Shown piece after piece: positions 53,893 to 63,840 of a stretch of DNA of 64,000 nt; the stretch's first letter is position 1, and every line of letters starts with the position of its first letter. The DNA lies in the NCBI GenBank assembly GCA_011947345.1, contig JAAVTG010000186.1:49731-113730 (forward strand). Reading direction: 5' to 3'. The stretch is from Phytophthora quininea. Lineage: Eukaryota; Oomycota; Peronosporomycetes; Peronosporales; Peronosporaceae. The notes beneath the pieces are model-generated. The model did not search any database, was not told the origin of the DNA, and saw nothing but the letters and a program-made list of their open reading frames with translations. Both the position numbers and the translations under genes were made by a program.

Positions 53893-54765
53893 TCCTCCAC
53901 GTAGCATGGAACGCGATCGCAGTGTGGACTCGCCACAGAAGCAGAAACACCTTTTGATTCTGCCTCCACCCCGCAATCAGGTCTCGTGGTTATGGATAAA
54001 TAAGCAGTCGCCAATCCAAGTCCGTCGCGAAAGTCTTACGCCATGGAGACCACAATGACATCCACATTTGCGTCAGAGCTAGGCACGAGAAGAAACAGTG
54101 CTCTACTCTTTCTATCGCAGCGCATGGTAGTCTCACACACTGTTGAATGGAAGGATTTAATGACTTGAGGAAGAACAGCGACAATGGGGTCTCCAAAGAA
54201 TAGTCTCAGCATCACTTCGTGGACAACATTGCACCTTGTGCACGCTTATTCCACCTGCCTCTAGGTGTGACAATACCCGTTCAAATATCTGGGTTGAAGA
54301 CTCTAGGATTCGACGTTGCTCGGTGGACACTGCCCTGAAAAATATAGTGAACGTTGGCCAGCTATGGGAAGTATCTACAAAATCTGCTAAACACCAATTT
54401 CTTTTGAAGCAAGCTCTTTACAGAGGCGCCGGAACTTGACGGGTCCTGAGTGGTGCGCGATGAGCATCTTGTCTGCGCCACACTTGGAAATTTGTCGATG
54501 CATTCCACCATACTGGGCTGAATAACGAGTGTTGGAGTGTTTTCGTTCTAATGAGTACTTGCTTGGCTATTTTACACGGCTCCAATAATGTAAAAATTTA
54601 CACCACCATAACGGGAGCATTATTGCTTTCTATCCAGGAGGTTTAGGAAGATTTTGTAGCAAGAACTCTCCCGACCCCGGACGTACAAACTCCCCATATC
54701 GGTGTCGTAGTAATTTTGCTATGGGTCGATACCACACTGTTTGCTAGTTTTCATTATGACAAGGG
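53893..54765 (-). mobile_element. LINE2 copy B fragment
   Basis: Minus-strand sequence matching LINE2 copy A (11930-12790) with internal deletions. At 53990-54196 it encodes SLFFLKSLNPSIQQC and VEHCFFSC..LTQMW, the zf-RVT part. It extends beyond the point where copy A is truncated, into a region with counterparts only in LINE1 (about 54500-54765). It abuts the 3' end of kinase 4, which it truncates. Confidence 0.8.
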
Positions 54766-56133
54766 GGACTTTGAGAGCGCCTCTGCTGCAGTCGGTCACT
54801 GTTTCGGATCCAGCAACACACAAGCCAGTCCCAACGCGACCATCGATTCCGGTCCGTTGCCACAAGGAGGTTCCGATTCCAGCCGTCATGGTTGCATCCA
54901 CACGTTCCAAAGTCCGTCAGCTTGGCGTCCATCGAGTCGCTCACTAAAATGTTGCTGGACTTGAGGTCGCGATGGATCACTGGCGGAGCACACGAGTGCA
55001 GATACGCCAACGCGTGAGCTACGTGAAGAGCTACCTTGACCTTGTCGTGGTTGAACCCTGAGGGCTGGTCGTGTTCATGGACCTCAGCCAGCAGCGTCTT
55101 CAGGTCGGTCGTCACGACACACAGGTCAGTGAGTGAATCCCACACGACACCGATGAAAGTGACAATTCGCGGGTGCTCCAATGTGGTCATGAGTTTCACT
55201 TCGCAGAGGAAGGCGCTGACTTGTTTGAGATCTTTCCTGCGCTCCGGCAGCAGCATCTTGACGGCAACATGCTCTCCGTTGTACGTCCCGGCATAGACCT
55301 CTCCGAAGCCTCCTCGATTGATGAGCTGTTGCGAGAGAACCTTCTCCCTTGGAATGCGAGCGGCGACGATTGCAGCGTCGTCCCACAACTTGATCGCTTT
55401 GAGGTAATCGGTCGTTGAGTCCCTCTCGCTTTCCTTGGGTGTCATGGGTCCTCTGTGGAATTCGTCAACCTGCTGTCCGTCAGGAGTTGGAATTGGCTGC
55501 CATCTTCTTCTTCGACGCCGTTTGCGCAGAAAGAGCCCAGCGGCGACAACGAGAACCACAGGCCCTACAATAATCCCAACGGTAGCACCAACACCCAGGC
55601 CAGAGCTGCTACTGCTAGTCGTGCTGGCGATTGTCACCTCCGAGCTGCTATCATTTGACCCTGACCGGGAGAGATCAGCGTTGGTGTAGTACCGCTTCTT
55701 TTGGTAGCAGGCGTGGGTCTCAGCCAGCTCCTTGGTGACAAAAGTTGTAGTGTCAATGGTGTCCGAGCAAGTGATGTTGTCGTAGTCCCGCGACCTGATA
55801 GTACCATTGGCGAAGATCGTCAGGATCAACCGAAGCCTCAGCGCTGCCGTAGCCTTGACACTGCCCCGATGCGAGGACCACTTCAGTGCTTTCGTAGTTC
55901 GAGCAGTCGGTATCACTGAACTTGTCGATGTAGAGGTACTCGGAGCTCCCGAAGTCGTCAGCGGCGTACGTCTTGGCGTCGGACGGACAACTGGTGGAGT
56001 GCAAAGTGTAGTCGGACGTCTTGTTGGCGTTACAGTCGGACTCGGCGCAGCTCGAGTTCTCCTCCATAGACATCCACACGGGGATGGAACTGCAGGAGGA
56101 GTCCCAATGCCGGTAGACGTTGGTGGCCTCCAT
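54766..56133 (-). pseudogene. Receptor-like TKL kinase 4 (dead, internal deletions)
   Basis: The ectodomain starts at MEATNVYRHWDSSCSSIPV (56133) and shifts frame near 55840. The stalk, transmembrane helix (GATVGIIVGPVVLVVAAGLFL) and kinase N lobe (GGFGEV, VAVK) and HRDLKSSN follow. Directly after DFG about 11 bases are missing compared with sister kinases, which shifts the frame. Soon after, about 190 bp from WMAPEV to the final lobe are deleted, joining LW to the GNGPESM segment. The gene is then cut by LINE2 copy B at about 54765. It cannot make an active kinase. Confidence 0.85.
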
Positions 56134-56193
56134 CGTGCTGGTTGCCGTCGAGAACTGGGAATCGAGGAATGAGATCTAGCCCAAGGATGGATT

Positions 56194-56607
56194 CTAGAAG
56201 TCGTCCCACGCTGCATTCGTGGTCACAGAGGCGGGAACGAAGTGATTGAAGCTACGCGTCATAGCTTCACAAGATCGTCTAGCAGCATATCTGAGCGATG
56301 ATTTAGACAATCGCTTTCGTTTGTTGAGATCCTCGAGTTGTTTGAGCACATGTGGGTCTTTGTCGCGACAATAAAGCCATGATAACACGCTTTTAAAGCA
56401 GGACGACATAAATGCACCGAGAATTCTAGTCGCAAACCTACCTTTTCGTTGGCCAAGATCGACTGTGGCTGGGGATGTATCATCGGCAGGATTGACATCA
56501 ACAGATTGTTGTTCAATGGCAAGAATCACAAAGCATTTCTTCCTTCTGTGGTGTTGAATCTGCTTCCAATAGCTCACAAGATAAGAGAGCCTCATGTTCA
56601 TAGACAA
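56194..56607 (-). CDS. Unrecognised frame upstream of kinase 4
   Basis: A 137-residue basic frame with two or three cysteine residues in FMSSCFKSVLSWLYCRDKD and a Lys/Arg-rich end. I recognise no family. It lies on the same strand, 61 bp upstream of the kinase 4 ectodomain start, where a signal-peptide exon might be expected, but it does not look like a signal peptide. It may be fortuitous. Confidence 0.25.
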   Translation of the reverse strand: MSMNMRLSYLVSYWKQIQHHRRKKCFVILAIEQQSVDVNPADDTSPATVDLGQRKGRFATRILGAFMSSCFKSVLSWLYCRDKDPHVLKQLEDLNKRKRLSKSSLRYAARRSCEAMTRSFNHFVPASVTTNAAWDDF

Positions 56608-56833
56608 GTTTCCTTTGTTCTTAGCGCGCTTTCTGTCGAGTGAAAAGCGTGCGAATTCCGCAGCATGTGCTTGAAAATAGTGTTCTTCGTTTCTCGAGCT
56701 GCGATCATGTAATTGCTGTTATGGGCCAGTCAACACAGCATAAGATCTCGAGGTTTCCGTGTCGGCTCTTTTTGCACGTAATGTCCAAAGAGAGTCTTCC
56801 TCGCATTGTGAAATTTCAGCGTTTTGATTCTCT

Positions 56834-57679
56834 TCATCTTCGTGACGTGGTCGAGCTACTGTCATGGGGGCGAAAACCTCGCGCCTCGGCCCGCCATCCC
56901 AGGCTCAAGCGACACCCGACAACAAGAAACCCAAGAAGTTCGGCTACGGGGATGTGAGACTCATGAAAAAGTATCTGCCGTCCTTCGTCTACTACGAAAA
57001 GTCAACGGAAGAGCACCGACGGGTAGCGGCGCAGCACTGGGACCGAGTGTTCAAAGACGTACCTCCGCAGCAAAATTCTTCCATCCAAGCTACGACAAAC
57101 CAGCCCAAGGAGGCAAAACACATTACCAAGGCGCAGAACAACAAGATCACAGAGCTCTACGACGTCTTCTACGCGTACCTGGAAGAGCACGGTGGGGACC
57201 TCAAGCACGTGTTCCGGTCGTCCATGCACGTCCGCGGTCGTGTGCTAGTCCACATCAGTGCTGGGATGCGGACGATGCTGGCGGCCGAGAATATTACCGA
57301 CAAAATTCTGGCGCTCACCAAGACGCACCGTCGCTTTGGTGTGAAGCTCGAGCACTACGATTGCGTGGGGCGAGCGCTTCTCCACGCAATGGAGCGCACG
57401 TCCGGCACCAATTGGAGCCCCGAGATCGCTGACGCTTGGAGTCGAATGTTCTCGCACTCCAGTGTGATTCTCATCCGCTCGCAACAAAAGTCGGAGCGTC
57501 AGGCCGCAACAAAGGACATAGTACACGCAAGGAAAAACCAGACAGTCATGGCCGCTGTCGGTCCGACGTCCAATATGGTGATCACCAAGTCGGGCCCGTA
57601 CCGTGTCAGCTTCCACGAAGTGTTCTTTTCCATTCGAAGCAAAGAGAGAGAAGTAGGAAAAGCGCCACATCTCGCAGCT
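56834..57679. repeat. Right arm of the globin inverted repeat (pairs with 52659-53502)
   Basis: Reverse-complement copy of 52659-53502. The boundaries are sharp on both sides: different sequence flanks the start-codon side (before 56834) and the 3' side (after 57679). Confidence 0.93.
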
Positions 57680-57778
57680 CCCTCGAAAGAGGACACGACA
57701 CGTAGCTGCTACTTGGGAATAGATAACTGTAAACTTTACACACATTGCCGTCGGTGCAGCAATCAAGCATCGACTTAA
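56864..57778 (+). CDS. Globin-domain protein (right copy, open)
   Basis: A 304-residue protein. A basic, Pro/Gln-rich N terminus (1-50) leads into a globin fold at about 50-205, with a Gln-rich insertion at about 66-90. Helix E/F features and the proximal histidine are recognisable: LTKTHRRFGVKLEHYDCVGRALL aligns with the RRH..YGVKPEHY..VG..LL pattern of single-domain globins, placing the haem-ligating His at 155. W184 and W192 lie in the H-helix region. Residues 205-304 form a C-terminal extension of unknown fold. The protein probably binds haem and handles O2 or NO; this is inferred from the fold. The last 33 residues lie outside the duplicated arm and may not be ancestral. Confidence 0.75.
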   Translation: MGAKTSRLGPPSQAQATPDNKKPKKFGYGDVRLMKKYLPSFVYYEKSTEEHRRVAAQHWDRVFKDVPPQQNSSIQATTNQPKEAKHITKAQNNKITELYDVFYAYLEEHGGDLKHVFRSSMHVRGRVLVHISAGMRTMLAAENITDKILALTKTHRRFGVKLEHYDCVGRALLHAMERTSGTNWSPEIADAWSRMFSHSSVILIRSQQKSERQAATKDIVHARKNQTVMAAVGPTSNMVITKSGPYRVSFHEVFFSIRSKEREVGKAPHLAAPSKEDTTRSCYLGIDNCKLYTHCRRCSNQAST

Positions 57779-58012
57779 ACAATATGCTAGCAATTAGTTC
57801 CGGTTAATATGTCGGAAGCGAGCAGAGAGCGACAATATGGACGCTCAATACAAAGGGAAGAGCAAGTACTACTCGGCTGCAAACTCGTGTTGCCGCCTGA
57901 ACGGCACATACGCCGAATTCGATGGAAGTTCATCACGAATTTCAATCTCCCCAACACGCCTACAGTTCATTGGCCAAGACCTGCTGCAGTCTGAAGAACG
58001 CCTCTGCTGAGA

Positions 58013-58241
58013 TTAACCAGTCGGACAAACCGTTTTGCTGGCTACAATCGTATAGTACTTAGTCGTACTGCTTAAGATCGTGGAAGCCAAACGTGACTTG
58101 CTGGCGGCGTGTTTCGCGGCGCAGGTGGATCAAGTCCTGGCTTCTCCAGAACAGAGGTTACAATTTTGTCGTAAATTCCTCGCCTTTGGACGCTTGGTTC
58201 TTCAGCTGTCGTTTCACGGAATAGTACGCCGTTTCTCAACC
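58013..58241 (-). mobile_element. LINE2 copy C, 3'-end fragment fused to kinase 5
   Basis: Matches the 3' end of LINE2 copy A (11650-11940) with an internal deletion. It starts at the tail (AACCAGTCGG..AAACCGTTTT) and ends abruptly at 58241, where kinase 5 ectodomain sequence begins. The open frame 58080-59357 crosses the junction, antisense to the LINE. Confidence 0.85.
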
Positions 58242-59555
58242 AGTGTCAAGGCTTCGGCAGCACTGAGGCTTCGGTTGATCCTGACGATCTTCGCCAATGG
58301 TACTATCAGGTCGCGGGACTACGACAACATCACTTGCTCGGACACCATTGACACTACAACTTTTGTCACCAAGGAGCTGGCTGAGACCCACGCCTGCTAC
58401 CAAAAGAAGCGGTACTACACCAACGCTGATCTCTCCCGGTCAGGGTCAAATGATAGCAGCTCGGAGGTGACAATCGCCAGCACGACTAGCAGTAGCAGCT
58501 CTGGCCTGGGTGTTGGTGCTACCGTTGGGATTATTGTAGGGCCTGTGGTTCTCGTTGTCGCCGCTGGGCTCTTTCTGCGCAAACGGCGTCGAAGAAGAAG
58601 ATGGCAGCCAATTCCAACTCCTGACGGACAGCAGGTTGACGAATTCCACAGAGGACCCATGACACCCAAGGAAAGCGAGAGGGACTCAACGACCGATTAC
58701 CTCAAAGCGATCAAGTTGTGGGACGACGCTGCAATCGTCGCCGCTCGCATTCCAAGGGAGAAGGTTCTCTCGCAACAGCTCATCAATCGAGGAGGCTTCG
58801 GAGAGGTCTATGCCGGGACGTACAACGGAGAGCATGTTGCCGTCAAGATGCTGCTGCCGGAGCGCAGGAAAGATCTCAAACAAGTCAGCGCCTTCCTCTG
58901 CGAAGTGAAACTCATGACCACATTGGAGCACCCGCGAATTGTCACTTTCATCGGTGTCGTGTGGGATTCACTCACTGATCTGTGTGTCGTGACGACCGAC
59001 CTGAAGACGCTGCTGGCTGAGGTCCATGAACACGACCAGCCCTCAGGGTTCAACCACGACAAGGTCAAGGTAGCTCTTCACGTAGCTCACGCGTTGGCGT
59101 ATCTGCACTCGTGTGCTCCGCCAGTGATCCATCGCGACCTCAAGTCCAGCAACATTTTAGTGAGCGACTCGATGGACGCCAAGCTGACGGACTTTGGAAC
59201 GTGTGGATGCAACCATGACGGCTGGAATCGGAACCTCCTTGTGGATGGCCCCCGAAGTGATGCGTGGGAATCGCTACGACGACAAGGCCGACATGTTCTC
59301 GTTTGGCGTGGTGCTATCCGAATTAGATTTGAATGCCTTGCTGTACGCCAACGTTAAGAACAGCAGTTCAGGGTATCGAGTGACCGACGCAGCGATTCTG
59401 CAGCTGGTGAGACCGGCCAACTTCGAGTGCCATTCTCCGGCAACGGACCGGAATCGATGGTGGAGTTGGGGGTGGCCTGCGTGGCGCTAGACCCGACGCG
59501 ACGACCGACTGCAGCAGAGGCGCTGTACACGTTGCAGACCGTGCTGTCATCGTGA
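58242..59555 (+). pseudogene. Receptor-like TKL kinase 5 (5' truncated copy of kinase 4)
   Basis: Near-identical inverted copy of kinase 4 that lacks the first two thirds of the ectodomain. The transmembrane helix, N lobe, HRDLKSSN and DFG are kept, and it shares the short deletion right after DFG. Unlike kinase 4 it retains the C lobe (WMAPEV, RYDDKADMFSFGVVLSELD, PTAAEALYTLQTVL) in the next frame, with another shift near 59412 and a family-like stop at 59553-59555. Shared lesion means the duplication followed inactivation. The open frame 58080-59357 is a chimera with LINE2 and not a real gene. Confidence 0.85.
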
Positions 59556-60100
59556 ATTGTCGTGAAGCCTAAGCATGATGGCGGTCAACTTGCGGTGCGC
59601 GTTGCAAACATAAACTTTCCCCATCAAAAGCGAGCAATCGCGCGAACCTATTCTACGGGCGATCATACAGAACTCGAGTGCTTGGCGACACCGCAAATCG
59701 AGTGCATCTCGAATGGATTGTCCACTGCGCGAGCGATTTGACTGTTCGAACTGCACACTCTGCAACCCGTTGGGGTTCCAGAGCAGGATAATCGCAGTAG
59801 CGTTTCTTGTAGTACTTGGTCAAAAGTGTTAGCATTAAGTAGTATTGACGATTAATACATTTGGTTTTTATATCGTTGTTTGTATACTGTGAAAGTATTA
59901 GTACACATCGAAACAATATGAAGAATACCCCAACTCGAATTTTTGCGTCAATCTGAACCTGAGCCTGACCTTTGCCGTGATCACGCTTTTGGTCAACGTT
60001 CTCTTACATTGCTTGTTGCGACAAACGCATTTTACGCAAGGCCACACGAGCTGTTCATTCTCCATTTCCAGTCCGAGAGTCGAACGGTGGCCACAGAGCG
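59556..60100. other. Spacer between kinases 5 and 6
   Basis: No gene recognised. A TTTCCAG acceptor-like site near 60071 precedes the kinase 6 frame and resembles one before kinase 3 (near 49142). Confidence 0.4.
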
Positions 60101-61744
60101 ATGCAGTCGACGGAGATCTACTCGGACTCGTCGTGCGAGTCGCCTGTGTCGCTGACGATCATCTCGAACAGTAGCTGCACCAGCACAGACTGCAGCGCAG
60201 CGACAGTCGGGTCTGTGACCTATTACACCAAGACAAGCTGTCCGTCAGACCGCTACGATCATACCGCGACGGTGTTCAACAGCAACGACTACTTGCTGAT
60301 GGACATTTACTCCGGCACGACCTGTACGACGTACATCGAGACTGTTGCTGCTGCTGCCTCGGGGAACTGCGAAGTCGCGAGTATTGATGGCCAGGGAGTC
60401 ATAGCCACGTTGAACTCGAATGGGTCGGCGACGATGCAATACTACGTGGACTCGTCCTGCTCGATTTCGTCGTCGGTCTCGTACACGCTCACTCTGGACG
60501 AAGTCTCGAGCCACAGCTGCTTCCAATCCAGGATATTTTACTCGAGCTACGGCGGTTCCTCTGGAGTGGGTTCCTCCTCATCCGCCAGCAACTCCAGCAG
60601 TAGCGGCTCTGAACTTGGCACCGGTGTGATCGCTGGAATTATCGTTGGTTGCGCCTTCCTTGTGGCGCTGGTTGGGGTGTGCTTGTACCGACGGAGGAAG
60701 CGCAAAAGCAAGCGCAAAGATCACTCTTCGGACGACTTTGCGCGCACCAACGACTTGAGAGAGGCATTCTACGAAGCCCAGCGCAGTCCCGGAAGAATCG
60801 TAGTCTGACCACCACTATGTCGCACTCTACCGCTCGGGATTCGACCAAGCTCTGGGAAGACGATGTGATCATCGGCTCGAGAATTCCACGCGAGAAAGTA
60901 ATCCTGAAGAAGCTCATCAACCGCGGAGGCTTCGGAGAAGTCTATCTGGGCAGCTACAACGGGAACCGAGTCGCAGTCAAGATGCTGCTGCCCGAGACGA
61001 AGAGGAGCATGACCCAAGTCACAGCGTTCCTGTCCGAGGTGAAGCTGATGGCGGGTCTGGACCACCCTCGCATCGTCTCCTTCATCGGCGTCGCGTGGGA
61101 CCAACTCATCGACGTGTGTCATTTCCGAGTACATGGGCGGCGGAGATCTCAACGCGTTGCTGGTGAAATACCACAACGAAGACCACCCGGTTGGTTTCGA
61201 CTACGACAAGATCAGGATCGCACTGCATGTCTCGATCGCACTCACCTACTTGCACTCGTGTGCGCCGCCGGTGATCCATCGGGACCTCAAGTCCAAGAAC
61301 ATTCTGCTGGATGAAAACATGAACGCCAAAGTGACGGACTTTGGCATCTCCAGAAGCGCGTGGACAAGACCATGACGGGAGGCATCGGCACGAGCTTCTG
61401 GATGGCTCCGGAAGTGATGATGGGCGAGCGCTACGACGACAAGGCGGACATGTTTTCCTTCGGTGTGGTGCTGTCCGGTGGACTCGCACGTGTTGCCGTA
61501 CTCGAACGCCACGGCCAGTTCCACCGGCAGTAGTTTGGAGCCTCAGAACAAACTACCGAGTGCTGCAATTCTCCAAATGGTGGCGTCTGGTAAACTACGA
61601 GTGCACTTTTCCGATGCAGGACCCCGTTCCATGATCGAATTGGGACTTGATTGTGTATCGCTGGACCCGAACCAACGTCCGTCAGCTGCAGAAGCGCTGT
61701 ATAAACTCCAGACTGTCTTGAGAGAGCTGGAGGCATCCCAGTAA
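60101..61744 (+). pseudogene. Receptor-like TKL kinase 6 (several frame breaks)
   Basis: The frame opens at MQSTEIYSDSSCESPVSL, followed by the Cys-rich ectodomain, Ser-rich stalk, a transmembrane helix (GVIAGIIVGCAFLVALVGVCL) and a very basic juxtamembrane stretch. Frame changes occur near 60800, 61115 (in a GT repeat), 61360 and 61480. Between them the kinase domain is complete in content: [28 protein letters not shown] and the RPSAAEALYKL end, stop at 61742-61744. All catalytic residues are conserved. No signal peptide is visible at the start. The number of shifts argues for decay, although short-run errors cannot be excluded. Confidence 0.85.
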
Positions 61745-61865
61745 AAATGTATGTCTGCAGATTTGAAGAAAAAAAAGTTGAAGTTTTATATGTTTTACTT
61801 AACTAAAAATAAGCCCGCGTCATTATAGTAACGCGGAGCTCGTCAGAACTTGTTCCCCTCCCGCG

Positions 61866-62983
61866 ATGGTGCTGATCCACGAGTTCCGCGTGCCGCTGCA
61901 CATGTCGGTGGACGAGTTCCAGGTGGCGCAGCTGTACATGGTGGTGAACGCCAGCGAGAAGCTCACGGGCGACGGCGAAGGCGTCGAGATCCTGGTCAAC
62001 GAGCCCTACGACAACACGGACGGCCACGTACGCAGCCCCAAATGAATAATAATGCTAGAAAATAATCATCCTGACGGTATTAAATGTTATTGACGCTCTA
62101 GATGGGCGTGTCCAGCATCTCTGGGTGGACCATCCCGCGCAACAAGGGCCAGTACACGCGCAAGCACTACTGCAAGTCCAAGATCCCAGGCTTCGTGTCG
62201 GCCTTGTACGGAGCAATTGCACCAATTATTAGTACCATATAGTGGGTGGAGATAGAGTCCATTTATTGATTTTTTTATTATTATCGTAGCTGTCCGGAAG
62301 ACAGCATGGTGCTGATTGAAGAAGCCTGGAACTCGTACCCGCACTGTGTGACCGTCATCGTCAACGGTTACCTGGCCAAGCACAAGTTCTACATCAGCAT
62401 CGAGTCCATGCACAAGGCGGACCGCGGCGACTCGGAGAACGCACTAAACATGTCGAACAACGAGCTCAGTCAGCGCAAAGTTGAGGCGTGCGTGACGTCC
62501 TGCAATAACAAGTGATGATGGGGGATGTAGACTCATTTATTTTCTGTTTGGTCAGCTTGGACATTGCAGAGAAGATGGCCAAGCAGTCGCTGAAGGACGA
62601 CTGCGACCCAGCGACGGTAAGAAGAGTTTTAAGAAAAAGGGATACAATTTATAATGGGACAGTGGCTAATGGTTGTCCTTCATGCAGTACAAGTCGGTGA
62701 AGACGTCTCGCGGCCCACTTCAACGGGGCTGGGTGAAGACGGTCGACCCGATCATGACGTGCTACAAGGTGGTGCGGATCAACTTTGACTACTGGGGGTG
62801 CAGGGCAAGGCGGAGAAGATTATCCGCGACCAACAGCGGCAGCTGTTCCACAACACGCTCCGCCAGGCGCAGTGTCTGACGGACGAGTGGTATGGCCTCA
62901 CGATGGAGGACATTCGGCGTCTGGAGATTGAGGTCGCTGGCAAACTTGAAGCCAAGCGGCTGACCAACTCCACGAACCAATAG
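61866..62983 (+). CDS. Phosphatidylinositol transfer protein (PITP), five exons
   Basis: I read join(61866..62027,62102..62205,62290..62487,62556..62616,62688..62983), 273 residues, close to the 270 typical of single-domain PITPs. Introns are 74, 84, 68 and 71 bp, all GT..AG. Family landmarks are the N terminus [25 protein letters not shown], the [16 protein letters not shown] segment, [14 protein letters not shown], and the C-terminal [18 protein letters not shown]-like [11 protein letters not shown] and [12 protein letters not shown]. PITPs move phosphatidylinositol and phosphatidylcholine between membranes and support phosphoinositide signalling. The last exon is one G short in a G run near 62797 (WGVQGK), breaking frame before the final 60 codons. 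In such a conserved gene a consensus error is the simplest explanation. Confidence 0.9.
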
Positions 62984-63144
62984 AGGAGGACTGGAAGCGG
63001 TAAAGAGGTCTGAATCACCGAGTTACTGCAGCTTGGGATACGTAGAATCGGTATCTCGTTCATACAACGACAACTTGGCTTTTGGACGGTTTGCTGGGTC
63101 GTTTTTAGAGTGACTGTAGCCAGTTGGCATCTTGTGTAGCAATT

Positions 63145-63592
63145 ATGCCGGTGAATCGCGATCTTCCTGCAGGGATTCCAACTGTCAGGGCTCAGGCCAA
63201 CGACCGCTCTAGTGTCAAGAAGCAGTCGGGACTCAACGTCTCGGTTTATTGCTCGCGAGGAGGAGCTCCACCAGGCGAGGCAATACACCTATTTCCACGA
63301 GACCAACGCGAGCCGCGCTCTATGGGAGGAGAAGCAGAACCGTCAAAGTGGCAGCGGCGCTCGGTCCGAGCTGAATAAGCGGTTCGTATCTCATCTATTA
63401 CTTTCTTTCTTTCACAAGGTATTAGCTTGACTTGACACTTGTCCACAGACTGGAGGAGGAGCGGGACTTGCTGAACAAAGAGGTGCTGGCAATTCGCCAG
63501 GCTCGACTGAAAAATACTACGACACCTGCTATGAAGAGTGGGAGAAGGAGCTACGAGCTCGAGGACTAGCACTCGTTCGCGATCGCGACTAG
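63145..63592 (+). CDS. Small coiled-coil protein, CFAP141-like
   Basis: Two exons with an intron of 67 bp at 63382-63448 join in frame (NK|RLEEERDLLNKEVLAIRQARL). The N-terminal part has REEELHQARQYTYFHETNASRALWEEKQNRQ, and the end reads YYDTCYEEWEKELRARGLALVRDRD. The layout (Asn/Trp region, then a helix ending in RQARL, then a short charged tail) resembles the small axonemal protein CFAP141 (C1orf189) of animals, as I recall it. The frame near the start (about 63220) and at an A run near 63510 is off by one base. Zoospores of oomycetes are flagellated, so an axonemal protein is plausible. The assignment is tentative. Confidence 0.45.
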
Positions 63593-63840
63593 CTTTCAAG
63601 ATGCTACTCCAACGATAACATCACTGCAATGCTACTTTTTCTGTGGTTTCTTGTTTTTTTTTTGCTGTTTTTCTCTATGAATTTTGCTTGGTAGTCTACT
63701 CTTGTTCAGCTTCTTCCCCTACCGACGGCTGTGTGCAATATGCAAATACACAGCAGGCGACCCTGTCGTCCTCAACCCCCATCGCTTTCTTGCTCTCGTC
63801 TCTCCACCTGCTGCTTCGACGTCTTGATGTTTCCTAAAAT
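63593..63840. terminator. Convergent intergenic region
   Basis: Spacer between the stops of two convergent genes, T-rich at 63630-63670. It presumably contains both 3' ends and polyadenylation sites. No gene seen. Confidence 0.35.

Noticed and set aside
58080..59357. 425-residue frame as a single kinase gene
   Set aside because: Its first 54 codons are antisense LINE2 sequence, and it leaves the kinase frame just after DFG. It is a chimera of a transposon fragment and a pseudogene.
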